Shown: one piece after another, positions 30,191 through 43,601 of the stretch
Position numbering within the stretch: the first letter of the stretch is position 1
How the letters are laid out: each line of letters opens with the position of its first letter
Assembly: GCA_001312505.1 (NCBI GenBank)
Contig: BBDW01000005.1
Span: 62,001-126,000 of the forward strand
From: Mediterraneibacter faecis JCM 15917
Lineage (GTDB): Bacteria; Bacillota; Clostridia; Lachnospirales; Lachnospiraceae
Reading direction: 5' to 3'
DNA: 64,000 bases
Notes under the pieces: generated by a model
Database searches by the model: none
What the model was told of the DNA's origin: nothing
The model's input: only the letters and a program-made list of their open reading frames with translations
Position numbers and translations under genes: made by a program

Positions 30191-30808
30191 TCAAAAATAT
30201 TGTCGGAGTTTTCCGATAGCACTTTTTTCGATACGGGATACATAGGAGCGGGAGATGCCCAGTTGTGCGGCAATCTCCCGCTGCGTGTATTCTTCTCCCT
30301 GATACAGTCCGTATCGCATTTTCAATACAAGTTTTTCTCTTGGAGAAAGTTCATTTTCCAGTTTTTCATAAAGCTTTTGAATATTGTCCTTCAGATGAAT
30401 CCGCTCTGGAATATCTGTTTCTGTAGATTCGATGATATCGTAGAGGTTGACTTCATTTCCTTCCCGATCTGTGCCAATCGGTTCATAAAGAGAGATTTCA
30501 TGGCTGCATTTTTTTCTGGCGCGCAGATACATCAGGACTTCATTTTCTACACAGCGGGAGGCATAGGCAGCCAGACGATTTCCCTTTTCAGGATCGAACG
30601 TAATTACAGCTTTGATCAGGCCAATCGTGCCGATAGAAATCAGATCTTCCGGATCTTCACTGGTATTTTGGTATTTCCGTATAACATGGGCAACGAGACG
30701 GAGATTGCGTTCAATTAAAATATGCTTGGCTTCCAGATCGCCCTCGGTGTATCTCTGAATGTATTTTTTCTCTTCCGCCGGTGTGAGGGGATTAGGAAAT
30801 GCTTTCAA
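30191..30808 (-). CDS. sigK: Sporulation sigma factor SigK-like, no pro-sequence
   Basis: A 205-residue sigma-70 factor with regions 2 (DPEDLISIGTIGLIKAV, then YASRCVENEVLMYLR) and 4 (LSPREKLVLKMRYG, helix-turn-helix YTQREIAAQLGISRSYVSRIEK). The wording of region 2 and the N-terminus FPNPLTPAEEKKYI fit SigK, the late mother-cell factor. The start is TTG at 30808 with AGAGGTG upstream. No hydrophobic pro-peptide precedes FPNPL, unlike Bacillus SigK, so it may not need SpoIVFB cleavage. It points to a spore-former. Confidence 0.82.
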   Translation of the reverse strand: MKAFPNPLTPAEEKKYIQRYTEGDLEAKHILIERNLRLVAHVIRKYQNTSEDPEDLISIGTIGLIKAVITFDPEKGNRLAAYASRCVENEVLMYLRARKKCSHEISLYEPIGTDREGNEVNLYDIIESTETDIPERIHLKDNIQKLYEKLENELSPREKLVLKMRYGLYQGEEYTQREIAAQLGISRSYVSRIEKSAIGKLRQYF

Positions 30809-31050
30809 GACAGCACCTCTGGATGCATTTAATATAGTTTATGAAAAAATGTGGAAATTGTGCTTTTCCATATGCTCAAGTTCTCGGAAACTGATTGACA
30901 AATCGATATTCGGAAGTTATGATATCTATACATTCTCGGAATGTCAGTTCCGAAAATCAAATCCGGCTGATTCAGCCAGAATTTCAGCAGCTTACAATGG
31001 GGTGTAAGAAGAACAGGTGCGCTTGTGACTGGGAAAAGGAAGGAGCGCAT

Positions 31051-32627
31051 ATGAGTTTTAGTACAGTAAAATCCGCGGCAATGGAAGGGCTTGCGGTAGA
31101 AATGGTCTATGTGGAGGCGGATGTCAGCAATGGACTTCCGATTTTTCACATGGTGGGATATTTGTCATCAGAGGTGAAAGAAGCAGCAGAACGCGTACGG
31201 TCTGCAGTCCGGAATTCAGGTCTTGAATTTCCGGCGAAACGTGTGGTGATCAATCTTTCGCCGGCAACTATGAGGAAAAGAGGAGCGTCATTTGATCTTC
31301 CAATCGCAGTGTCGATTCTGACGTCACTTGGCGTTTTACAACAGAATAGAAGAATGAAAGACTGTATGATCATCGGAGAACTGGGATTGGATGGACAAGT
31401 TAGGAAAGTTCCCGGGATTCTTTCTATGGTATCAGAGGCAAAGGTACAAAAAGTTACAAGCTGTATTGTTCCGAGAGAAAATGAAAAGGAAGCAGAACTT
31501 GTAGAAGGGGGGGTTCGGATTATTGCAGTTGGAAGTCTCAGGGAATGTATCAGTTATTTGGAACATGGAGACAGAACAGGTGGAGAACAGAGATGTCTTG
31601 GTGAAAAAGAGGCTGATAAAATAGAAGACAGAGGAAAAGTGGGAGAAGAAGTCCCTGATTTCGCAGACTTATATGGTCAGGAGAATGTTCGTCGGGCAGC
31701 GGAAATTGCTGTGGCGGGAGGGCATAATCTGCTTATGGTCGGACCACCCGGAAGCGGGAAGACAATGACCGCAAAATGTATGGCAGGAATTCTGCCGCCG
31801 ATGAATTATGAAGAAAGTATGGAGCTTACAAAGCTTTATAGTGTTATGGGAATGCTGGATGGAAAGGAACCACTGATTTCCAGAAGACCTTTTCGAGAGG
31901 TACATCATACTGCAACGAGAGCAGCGCTGATTGGTGGTGGGATTGTTCCAAGACCAGGAGAGATCAGCCTGGCGCATAGTGGTATTCTATTTTTGGATGA
32001 ACTTCCTGAATTTAAGAGAAGTGTTCTTGAAGTGCTCAGGCAGCCACTGGAACAACGCAGCATACAGATCACAAGAACCAGTGGGAATTATATCTTTCCG
32101 GCTGATTTTATGCTTGTATCTGCCATGAATACGTGTCCGTGTGGGAAATTTCCATCGACAGCCTGTACTTGTACGCCGGCACAGATCCAGGCGTATTTAA
32201 GCAAGATCAGCCAACCGTTTCTCGATCGGATTGACCTTAGTGTTGAAGCTTCTAAAGTGGAATATCGGGATCTGGTGAAAGAGTCTGTTTCCTGTCCGGA
32301 GTCTTCGGCGGTGATTAAAGCGCGGGTATGTGAAGCAAGAAAGAGACAGAAGATTCGCTACCAAAACACGAAGATCCAGTGTAACGCAATGCTTCATGGT
32401 GCAGAATTGAGTAAGTATTGCAGATTAAACGGAGAAGAAATGCGACTGATGGGGGGCAGGCTTATGATGTACTGAATCTGACGGCGAGGTCTTATCACCG
32501 AATCTTAAAGGTTGCGAGAACGATTGCGGATTTAGATTACAGTGAGGAGATAAAACTGGAACATTTACAGGAGGCGATCGGTTATCGGACATTGGACAGG
32601 AAATATTGGGGGGGGAGGTATGTATGA
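31051..32627 (+). CDS. comM: ComM-type AAA+ ATPase (Mg-chelatase-like), frame broken at a G6 run
   Basis: The start at 31051 follows AAGGAGCG. The N-terminal ChlI-like domain is [30 protein letters not shown], Walker A is [12 protein letters not shown] and Walker B is [11 protein letters not shown]. The C-terminal domain is [28 protein letters not shown]. In relatives ComM extends branch migration during natural transformation; it lies next to dprA here. The frame breaks at the G6 run 32451-32456 (two G too many). The G7 run at 31507 and the G8 run at 32608 look like in-frame +3 expansions. Confidence 0.87.
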
Positions 32628-33750
32628 TGTGTGAAGAGATGATTTTTGAATACTGGTTTTCTACGATTCGAAAACTATCTGCAAGAAAAAAGTATCTGCT
32701 CCGAGAACTCATAGGAAGTGGAAAGAAGATATATTATATAGAAGAAACTGAAATTACAGGAATTGAATTCCTTACAGAGGAAGAAAAAGAGGGATTAAAA
32801 AAAGCCCGGAAAGAGAAAACGAAAGAACAATTAAAAGAAGAGTTTTACAAAATGCAGGAACATGGAATCGAATTTATTCCATTTTTTCAAAAGAATATCC
32901 TCCGGGGCTGGCTGAGATACCAGATCCCCCCCCGTTTGCTCTTTTTGTGAAAGGAACATGTCCGGGAGCCAAGAAGAAGGCAGCAATTGTCGGAGCAAGG
33001 GGGGGGTGTAGTGGATATGGAGAACATTATACAAGAGAATTTGCGGAAGTACTGGCGGCAGCAGGTGTTGATATCATCAGTGGCATGGCGAAAGGGATCG
33101 ATGGAACAGGACAAAGAGCAGCGTTGAATGCAGGCGGAAAATCTTATGCTGTTTTAGGGAGCGGAGTGGATGTCTGTTATCCAAGAGATCATATCGGTTT
33201 ATATATGGATATCATAGAACACGGAGGCGGAATCCTTTCGGAATTTCCACCGGGAACCCCCCCTCCGCTTGCAATGAATTTTCCAATGAGGAACCGGATC
33301 ATCAGCGGCCTGTCAGATGCGGTTCTGGTAATGGAGGCCCGGATAAGAAGTGGCTCTTTGATTACAGCAGATATGGCACTGGAGCAGGGAAAGGATGTTT
33401 ATGCCCTTCCGGGACCGCTGGACAGTCCTTTGAGTGCCGGGTGTAATCACCTGATCCAACAGGGTGCCGGAATCCTTCTGAATCCTAAAAATCTGCTGGA
33501 AGAATGGGGGGGGATTGAAACAAATGTTTTGTGCAGAAACACGGAGATAAAAAACGAGAAAAATAAAAAAGTGCTTGAAAGTACAGATGATTTGGTGTAT
33601 AGTTGTGTCGGTTTGTATCCTAAGAATGTGGATCAGATTGCGCAGGAATCTCGGGTGGAGATCAGAAAATTGATGAGCATTCTTGTTACACTGGAACTGC
33701 AGGGATACATTCGTGAAATAACAAAGAATTATTATATCAGAATAAAATAG
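32624..33750 (+). CDS. dprA: DNA-processing protein DprA, one frame break
   Basis: Loads RecA on incoming single-stranded DNA. It has a SAM-like N-terminus, then a Rossmann core [49 protein letters not shown] and [13 protein letters not shown], plus a C-terminal winged helix. One A is missing in the A4 run 32889-32892. Joined, it is about 375 residues. Four more runs (C8 at 32926, G8 at 32999, C7 at 33257, G8 at 33506) each add one Pro or Gly; for example [14 protein letters not shown] where the family has GTPPL. The ribosome site overlaps the comM end. Confidence 0.88.
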
Positions 33751-33763
33751 GAGTATAGTTTTT

Positions 33764-35840
33764 ATGGCACATTATCTTGTAATCGTGGAGTCTCCTGCAA
33801 AGGTGAAGACGATTAAAAAGTTTCTAGGAAGCAATTATACAGTTGCAGCGTCACAGGGACACGTCAGGGATCTGCCGAAAAGTCAGCTTGGAATTGACGT
33901 GGAGAATGATTACGAACCAAAATATATTACCATTCGTGGAAAAGGAGAGATTCTTGCAACGCTCAGAAAAGAGGCGAAGAAATCAGACAAAGTTTATCTT
34001 GCAACCGACCCTGACCGTGAAGGAGAGGCTATTTCCTGGCATCTTGCTGCTGCCTTGAAGCTGGACGAGAAGAAAATGCGCCGTATTACATTTAATGAGA
34101 TTACAAAGAATGCTGTGAAAGCATCTTTGAAAGCACCACGCGATATTGACATGGATCTTGTAGATGCACAGCAGGCAAGAAGAGAGCTTGACCGTATGGT
34201 TGGATATAAGATTAGTCCATTGCTTTGGGCAAAGGTAAAGCGTGGGTTGAGTGCCGGACGTGTACAGTCAGTCGCACTTCGTATTGTTGCAGACAGGGAA
34301 GCAGAGATTGATGCATTTATTCCGGAAGAGTACTGGTCATTGGATGCACAACTGAAAGTAAAAGGTGAGAAACGTCCTCTGACAGCGAAGTTCTACGGGA
34401 CAGAGAAGAAAAAGATGACGATCCATTCAAAAGAAGAGATGGACGAGATCTTAAAGAAATTAGAGAACGAAGAGTTCCAGATTACAGATATCAAGAACAG
34501 TGAGAGGACGCGTAAAGCACCACTCCCATTTACGACGAGTACGCTGCAGCAGGAAGCTGCCAAGGCATTGAACTTTGGTACACAGAAGACAATGCGTATT
34601 GCACAGCAGCTGTATGAAGGTGTGGACATTAAAGGGAATGGAACAGTCGGTGTGATTACTTATCTTCGTACGGATTCTACACGTATTTCAGAGGAAGCTG
34701 ATGCAGCAGCAAGAAGTTATATTGCTGAGACTTACGGGGGAAGCATATGTAGCAGAAGGAACAAAAACAAAGTCCGCAGATAAGAAGATTCAGGATGCGC
34801 ATGAGGCGATCCGCCCGACAGATATTACACGCACACCGGCAGCGATCAAGGATTCATTAAGCAGAGATCAGTTCCGTCTGTATCAGCTGATCTGGAAACG
34901 CTTCACAGCAAGCCGCATGCAGCCGGCGAAGTATGAGACAACAGCAGTCAAGATCGGAGCCGGTGAGTACTGCTTTACTGTATCAACAGCAAGGGTTGCA
35001 TTTGATGGATTTCGCTCTGTGTATGTAGAGGCAGAGGAAGAGAAGGAAGAGAGCAATGTACTGGTCGGACATCTTAGCATGGATTCTGTTCTTACAAAAG
35101 AAGAATTTGATCCAAAGCAACATTTTACGCAGCCGCCGGCACATTATACAGAGGCGAGTCTTGTAAAGACAATGGAAGAGCTTGGGATCGGACGTCCAAG
35201 TACCTATGCTCCAACCATTTCTCTGATCCTTGGAAGAAGATATATTACAAAAGAAGGCAAGAATCTTTATCTGACAGAGATTGGTGAAGTTGTTAATAAT
35301 ATTATGAAACAGTCATTTCCAAGTATTGTAGATGTTCATTTTACAGCGAATATGGAAGGTCTTCTTGATATGGTTGAAGAAGGAAAGGTTCCGTGGAAGG
35401 AAGTAATCCGTAATTTCTATCCGGATCTTGAGGAAGCTGTTGAAATTGCAGAGAAAGAGCTTGAGGAAGTTAAGATTGAAGATGAAGTAACAGATGTGAT
35501 CTGTGAAGAGTGCGGTCGTAACATGGTGATCAAATACGGTCCGCATGGTAAATTCCTTGCATGCCCGGGATTCCCGGAATGCAGAAATACAAAACCATAT
35601 CTGGAAAAGATCGGAGTTCCGTGTCCTGTGTGTGGAAAAGAAGTTGTTATCCGCAAAACGAAAAAGGGAAGAAAGTATTATGGATGTGAGGATAATCCGG
35701 AATGCGAATTTATGTCCTGGCAGAAGCCATCCAGTAAGAAATGTCCTGAATGTGGTGGATACATGGTAGAAAAAGGCAATAAATTAGTTTGTGCTGATGA
35801 AAAGTGCGGATATGTGGAAACAATTAAGAAAGAAGATTAA
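33764..35840 (+). CDS. topA: DNA topoisomerase I, frame broken at a G5 run
   Basis: Relaxes negative supercoils. The Toprim domain starts [22 protein letters not shown], with acidic DPDREGEAI. The catalytic Tyr is in [14 protein letters not shown]. Three C-terminal zinc-binding segments follow (CEECGRN, CPVCGKE, CPECGGY). The frame stops after SYIAETYGG because the run 34736-34740 has five G instead of four. Without it the protein continues [16 protein letters not shown] and totals about 690 residues. An essential gene, so a real frameshift is very unlikely. Confidence 0.93.
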
Positions 35841-36001
35841 ATATTTCAAAAAACAGAAAAACACAACGTTGCTATTTTCTGAATTGTATGATAATATAAG
35901 CTAGTAAGGAATTTGAAATTTGATTTGTGTATACAACTTGGGAAATAATAGTTACTGTTTGCTAGAAGTAGTGAATAAGAGCAAATCATGTGGAGGAGAC
36001 A

Positions 36002-36784
36002 ATGAGCGTACAATTATTGGATAAGACCAGAAAGATTAATAAGTTGCTGCATAATAATAACTCCAGCAAAGTTGTGTTTAATGATATCTGTGCGGTACTG
36101 ACAGAGATTTTGGACTCAAATGTGCTGGTAGTCAGCAAGAAGGGAAAGATTCTTGGAGTCAGCAAAAGCAATAAGGTGAGAGAAATCAGTGAACTGATCA
36201 CAGAATCCGTAGGATCTCATATTGATAATATGCTTAATGAAAGATTGCTGAGTGTTCTGTCTACAAAAGAGAATGTTAATCTGGAGACACTTGGTTTTTC
36301 TTCAGATGCTGTGGAAGGATGTCAGGCAATCATCACACCGATCGATATTGCCGGGGGGGAGCGTCTCGGAACATTGTTTATCTACAAACAGGATGCAACG
36401 TATTCTATTGATGATATTATTCTCAGTGAATATGGTACTGCTGTAGTAGGACTTGAGATGCTTCGTTCAGTGAATGAAGAAAGTGCGGAAGAGACAAGAA
36501 AAGAACATGTCGTTCAGGCAGCAATCAGCACACTTTCTTTCTCAGAGCTGGAAGCAATCATTCATATCTTTAAAGAACTTGATGGTACAGAGGGAATCCT
36601 GGTTGCCAGCAAGGTAGCGGATCGTGTGGGAATTACAAGATCGGTTATCGTGAATGCACTTCGCAAGTTTGAAAGTGCAGGAGTAATTGAATCACGTTCT
36701 TCAGGAATGAAAGGAACTTATATTAAAGTTCTGAATGATTATGTATTTACAGAGCTCGAGAGGATTGAGAAAGAGCGGATGTAA
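36002..36784 (+). CDS. codY: GTP- and branched-chain amino acid-sensing repressor CodY
   Basis: A 260-residue global regulator. The N-terminal GAF domain binds isoleucine (SVQLLDKTRKINKLL..DICAVLTEILDSNVLVVS) and the C-terminal winged helix is SKVADRVGITRSVIVNALRKFESAGVIESRSSGMKGTYI. I choose the ATG at 36002 since GGAGGAGAC lies directly upstream; a start 12 bases earlier overlaps it. It follows topA as in many Firmicutes. The G7 run 36353-36359 encodes Gly-Gly in DIAGGERLGTL. Confidence 0.92.
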   Translation: MSVQLLDKTRKINKLLHNNNSSKVVFNDICAVLTEILDSNVLVVSKKGKILGVSKSNKVREISELITESVGSHIDNMLNERLLSVLSTKENVNLETLGFSSDAVEGCQAIITPIDIAGGERLGTLFIYKQDATYSIDDIILSEYGTAVVGLEMLRSVNEESAEETRKEHVVQAAISTLSFSELEAIIHIFKELDGTEGILVASKVADRVGITRSVIVNALRKFESAGVIESRSSGMKGTYIKVLNDYVFTELERIEKERM

Positions 36785-36802
36785 GCAGAAGGAGAAGACA
36801 AG

Positions 36803-37114
36803 ATGTACGAGGGAAATCCGGTTGATCTGCAGATGGAAAAAGTGATTTCAGCAGATGCTATTTTTGATGATACAACAAGAGTCTGTAAGGTGGATCATTA
36901 TGATACAGAAGAAGATTACATTTATCTTGAAGTGATGGAAGATCCTCTGACAACGATTCTGCTGGATGCAAAATACAGATGTTATATTTCAACGGGGACA
37001 GAGCTGTTGTGCTGCTCCGGTGTTGTGAAAGAGAGATACCAGTCGGAAGACAGGAATCTACTGAAGTTTAAAATTGAGAACGGATTCTATGAGATGAACG
37101 AAAGAAGATCATAG
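36803..37114 (+). CDS. Unknown 103-residue protein after codY
   Basis: Begins MYEGNPVDLQMEKVISADAIF and is rich in beta-prone stretches (DYIYLEVMEDPLTTILLDAKYRC, CSGVVKERYQSEDRNLLKFKI). The last part looks somewhat like the beta-barrel of YcgR-N/PilZ proteins, but I see no c-di-GMP motif (RxxxR...DxSxxG). Its ribosome site GAAGGAG and codon use are normal. It probably shares a transcript with codY, 18 bases upstream. Confidence 0.65.
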   Translation: MYEGNPVDLQMEKVISADAIFDDTTRVCKVDHYDTEEDYIYLEVMEDPLTTILLDAKYRCYISTGTELLCCSGVVKERYQSEDRNLLKFKIENGFYEMNERRS

Positions 37115-37133
37115 AGAAGTTTTAGAGACGAAA

Positions 37134-37172
37134 GAAAAGCTGTGAGGCAGAGAAAGCCCCATGGCTTTTCTT
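37134..37172 (+). terminator. Terminator after the codY operon
   Basis: AGAAAAGCTGTG pairs with CATGGCTTTTCT, followed by T-rich sequence, before the groES promoter. Confidence 0.7.
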
Positions 37173-37195
37173 TTATAAAAAATATGTAAACTGTG

Positions 37196-37227
37196 TTGAC
37201 AAATGAAATGGGGGGGAGTGCTATTTT
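37196..37227 (+). promoter_or_regulatory. groESL promoter, spacer lengthened by a G7 run
   Basis: TTGACA (37196-37201) and TATTTT (37222-37227) are 20 bases apart. The spacer contains the G7 run 37210-37216. If the run were G4 the spacing would be the optimal 17. Confidence 0.6.
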
Positions 37228-37238
37228 ATATTCATGGG

Positions 37239-37265
37239 TTAGCACTCAAGAGAAATGAGTGCTAA
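37239..37265. promoter_or_regulatory. CIRCE operator (HrcA site)
   Basis: TTAGCACTC, nine bases, GAGTGCTAA: a perfect CIRCE element between the promoter and groES. It shows heat-shock control by HrcA. Confidence 0.95.
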
Positions 37266-37285
37266 TAAAGTAAGGAGGAATTACA

Positions 37286-37570
37286 ATGAAATTAGTACCA
37301 TTAGGTGACAAGATCGTTTTAAAACAGTTAGAAGCAGAAGAGACAACAAAGTCCGGAATCGTATTACCGGGACAGGCAAAAGAGAAACCACAGGAAGCAG
37401 AAGTAATCGCAGTCGGACCTGGCGGAGTTGTGGATGGAAAAGAAGTTGTAATGCAGGTTAAGGTTGGAGATAAAGTAATTTATTCCAAATATGCCGGAAC
37501 AGATGTAGAGCTTGAAGGAGAGAAATACATCATTGTAAAGCAGAATGATATTCTTGCAATTGTAGAGTAA
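37286..37570 (+). CDS. groES: Co-chaperonin GroES
   Basis: A 94-residue protein: MKLVPLGDKIVLKQLEAEETTKSGIVLPGQAKEKPQ holds the mobile loop, and KYAGTDVELEGEKYIIVKQNDILAIVE is the typical end. It caps the GroEL ring. TAAGGAGGA precedes the start. It is transcribed with groEL from the CIRCE-controlled promoter. Confidence 0.97.
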   Translation: MKLVPLGDKIVLKQLEAEETTKSGIVLPGQAKEKPQEAEVIAVGPGGVVDGKEVVMQVKVGDKVIYSKYAGTDVELEGEKYIIVKQNDILAIVE

Positions 37571-39229
<1,659 letters not shown>

Positions 39230-39314
39230 TCTATCCATCAGGAAGATTTGCAGAATTTCTATAAGAATAGAATAAAAGAGCTGTTACATAGAGATCTGTA
39301 GCAGCAGGAACAGA

Positions 39315-39354
39315 GGGTTCTATCACATTTTCGTAATGTCAGATAGAACCTTTT
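39315..39354 (+). terminator. groEL terminator
   Basis: GGGTTCTATC..ACATT pairs with AATGT..GATAGAACC and is followed by TTTT. Confidence 0.8.
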
Positions 39355-39479
39355 GTTTGTTCTAAAAAAGGCTCAGTTTGTCGCATAGATAATAAATAAA
39401 GGAGTACTTATAAGTAAAACTTAATAATAAAGGTTAAAATAAATCAATACAAATTATGAGCACATCAGGGAAAATACTC

Positions 39480-39508
39480 TTGACATCCTTCGGGAATTTC
39501 TGTAGTAT
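39480..39508 (+). promoter_or_regulatory. guaB promoter
   Basis: TTGACA (39480-39485), a 17-base spacer and TAGTAT (39503-39508), about 90 bases before the start codon. Confidence 0.7.
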
Positions 39509-39592
39509 ATCAGTTAATAATTACAAAAGATTTTTAGATACATTAACTGCCATTTCAAAGCAGTTTCATGGGTTCTTAAGAAAGAGAGGTAA

Positions 39593-41054
<1,462 letters not shown>

Positions 41055-41174
41055 TTGGGAAGTTTGCAGATTTTATGCAGACTGATAATTTGGAAGTACT
41101 GCGGATATTCCGCATTACCTGACGGGATGAAAAATCACATCCCTGATATAATAAAATAATATATAGGAACGCCT

Positions 41175-41225
41175 TGAGGAATTCCCGGAGGTTCAGTGAG
41201 AGCTGGATCTACCGGGAATTTCTCT
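41175..41225 (+). terminator. guaB terminator
   Basis: GAGGAATTCCCGG pairs with CCGGGAATTTCTC around a 25-base loop, followed by TTTTAT. The 250 bases around it hold no gene. Confidence 0.75.
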
Positions 41226-41357
41226 TTTATACGAATATAAAACAGTTAAGACAAAATTCATAAATGGTTAAGAAACATATGGTATAATAGCTGAAATAAG
41301 AAGATGTTTGTTTTAAACGATGGAAATGAGAGAATTAAAAATCAGGAGAAATACCGA

Positions 41358-42044
41358 ATGAGTACGTCAAGACGAAATCAGCTGGCAGGACGGAAAACAT
41401 TGCCGAAGAATACACGAAGGAAGAAAAAGCGAGGCAGGAAAATGCTGCGGATCATAATGATCCCATTAATGATTTTATTACTTTTTCTTCTTTTTAAATC
41501 CTGTATACAAAAGAAAAATCAATATGCTGATGTGGATGCAACGCAGCCGGAGATGGATGTACAGTTGTTAGATATAAATCCGTATTCCAGACCAGGGACA
41601 ACAATTGACCATGTGAATGGGATTGTTGTCCATTACACAGCGAATCCGGGGGGGAGTACAGCGCAGGATAACAGAGATTATTTTAATGGTCTCAAAGATA
41701 GCCATGAGACTTCGGCAAGCAGTAATTTTGTGATAGGATTGGAAGGAGAGATTATTCAGTGCATTCCGACCTGGGAGATGGCATATGCTTCAAATGACCG
41801 CAATGCGGATACGATTTCGATTGAATGTTGTCATCCGGATGAGAATGGAAAGTTTACTGATGCAACATACCGCTCACTTGTACAACTTACAGCATGGCTT
41901 TGTGCAAAATATGATCTGACAGCAGATCAGGTGATCCGTCACTATGATGTAACCGGAAAAATCTGTCCGAAATATTTTGTGGAGGATGAGGACGCATGGG
42001 TAGAATTCAGGAGAAATGTGCAGGATGCGTTGGAAAAACAGTAG
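41358..42044 (+). CDS. Membrane-anchored N-acetylmuramoyl-L-alanine amidase (Amidase_2)
   Basis: About 228 residues from the ATG at 41358, chosen because AGGAGAAA precedes it. A very basic N-terminus is followed by one membrane anchor (IIMIPLMILLLFLLFKSC). The amidase domain has zinc ligands in VVHYTANPG and IRHYDVTGKICPKYF, plus ISIECCHPD. It cuts the bond between muramic acid and the stem peptide outside the membrane. The G7 run 41648-41654 gives NPGGSTAQ, probably one glycine surplus. Confidence 0.85.
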   Translation: MSTSRRNQLAGRKTLPKNTRRKKKRGRKMLRIIMIPLMILLLFLLFKSCIQKKNQYADVDATQPEMDVQLLDINPYSRPGTTIDHVNGIVVHYTANPGGSTAQDNRDYFNGLKDSHETSASSNFVIGLEGEIIQCIPTWEMAYASNDRNADTISIECCHPDENGKFTDATYRSLVQLTAWLCAKYDLTADQVIRHYDVTGKICPKYFVEDEDAWVEFRRNVQDALEKQ

Positions 42045-42123
42045 ACATCATTTCACTGAATTGTTATAATGAAATCAATTCTTGGGATCATAGAAGAATT
42101 GATTTCAAAGCTTACGGAGTTAG

Positions 42124-42654
42124 ATGAAAATAATGTTTGAAAAATTTTTTCCAGATGAATATTTGGGGTCGACTTATAAGATCCCTTTTGAAAAACTATA
42201 TGAGCAAGGATACCGGGGGGTAATCTTTGATATTGATAATACATTGGTTCCTCACGGTGCACCGGCAGATGAACGTGCAAAGAGACTGTTTCAGAGACTG
42301 AGAGAGATTGGCTTTGAAAGCTGTCTGTTGTCCAACAATCAGAAAAAACGTGTAGAGATGTTTAATCAGGAGATCCAGACGCATTATATTTATAATGCGC
42401 TGAAGCCTGCAAGAAAGAATTATCTTCATGCGATGGAGATCATGGGAACAGATCAGGCGGACACGCTGTTTGTCGGCGATCAGCTTTTTACAGATGTATG
42501 GGGGGGCGCAAAGAGGGTCGGAATACACAACATTTTAGTGCATCCGATCAATCCAAAAGAAGAGATTCAGATCGTTTTAAAGCGGTATTTGGAGAAGATT
42601 GTGCTTCATTTCTATAAGAAGAGCAAAAAAAGATTGAAAAAAGTCGCAAATTAG
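42124..42654 (+). CDS. YqeG-family HAD phosphatase
   Basis: A 176-residue HAD enzyme of subclass IIIA with the nucleophile motif VIFDIDNTLVPHG, LSNNQKKR (motif II) and KPARKNY/VGDQLFTDVWGGAKRVGI (motifs III-IV). The family includes B. subtilis YqeG; the physiological substrate is unclear. The start has only a weak GGAG upstream. The G6 run 42215-42220 keeps frame and normal length, whereas the G7 run 42500-42506 adds a glycine in DVWGGAKR. Confidence 0.85.
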   Translation: MKIMFEKFFPDEYLGSTYKIPFEKLYEQGYRGVIFDIDNTLVPHGAPADERAKRLFQRLREIGFESCLLSNNQKKRVEMFNQEIQTHYIYNALKPARKNYLHAMEIMGTDQADTLFVGDQLFTDVWGGAKRVGIHNILVHPINPKEEIQIVLKRYLEKIVLHFYKKSKKRLKKVAN

Positions 42655-42731
42655 TATAGAATGGTAGAAGCAAAAAGTCTGTAACGAACAGTTACATTGT
42701 CTGAACGAAATGCAATTAAGGAGGATTATAC

Positions 42732-43288
42732 ATGGTTTCAGCAGGAGATTTTAAGAATGGTTTAACAATTGAGATTGAGGGAAATATTTCCAGATTTTGG
42801 AATTCCAGCACGTTAAACCTGGTAAAGGTGCAGCGTTCGTAAGAACAAAACTGAAAAACATCATCAGTGGTGGTGTAGTAGAGAAGACATTCCGTCCGAC
42901 AGAGAAGTTCGAGAATGCACACATCGAGAGAAAGGAAATGCAGTATCTGTATCAGGATGGAGATCTGTATAACTTCATGGATGTAGAGACATATGATCAG
43001 ATCGCTCTCAACGCTGATGTAGTTGGAGACGCTCTGAAATTTGTAAAAGAGAATGAGAACGTTAAGATCTGTTCCCATAAGGGTAACGTATTCTCAGTTG
43101 AGCCGCCGCTGTTCGTAGAACTGGCAATCACAGAGACAGAACCGGGATTCAAGGGTGACACAGCTCAGGGAGCTACAAAGCCTGCAATCGTTGAGACAGG
43201 AGCTACTGTTATGGTACCGCTGTTTGTTGAGACAGGTGATGTTCTTAAGATCGATACACGTACAGGCGAGTATCTGTCAAGAGTTTAA
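42732..43288 (+). CDS. efp: Translation elongation factor P, one frame break
   Basis: Rescues ribosomes stalled on proline runs. It starts [19 protein letters not shown], and one T is missing in the T3 run 42787-42789. The other frame continues [21 protein letters not shown], where the modifiable Lys loop (PGKGAAF) lies. With that base restored it is exactly 185 residues, the family length. The site GGAGG precedes the start. Confidence 0.94.
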
Positions 43289-43320
43289 TTACGAATTTAG
43301 TACAGTTTAAGCTGTATTTC

Positions 43321-43354
43321 AAAAAGGAATCTGTATCATGCAGGTTCCTTTTTT
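43321..43354 (+). terminator. efp terminator
   Basis: AAAAAGGAAtCTG pairs with CAGgTTCCTTTTTT, with a T-tail. Confidence 0.78.
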
Positions 43355-43424
43355 CTTTGACAAAATCAGATGAAATTCTCTGTTTTCACTAAAAAATCAA
43401 TTCGGATTTATGCAAAATTCTGGC

Positions 43425-43453
43425 TTGCTTTTTAAGGAAGGCCTGTCTATAAT
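43425..43453 (+). promoter_or_regulatory. Promoter of the pilus locus
   Basis: TTGCTT (43425-43430), a 17-base spacer and TATAAT (43448-43453). A GGAGAG/CTCTCC leader hairpin (43498-43517) follows. The 313-base gap from efp holds nothing else. Confidence 0.65.
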
Positions 43454-43601
43454 AAAGAACACATAATATTTGTTCTAAATTTTAAGAAATTCTATTTGGA
43501 GAGATTCTGAACTCTCCGGGAAATTCTAACTCAATTGAAATAGTACATTTCGTACTGGTTTCTCATTTTAATTTTATGAACCGCAATCAGGAAGGAGAAG
43601 A

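Noticed and set aside
34736..34740. Programmed ribosomal frameshift in topA
   Set aside because: No slippery heptamer with a downstream pseudoknot is evident, and the same G4 to G5 change occurs in moaA and the DUF5688 gene.
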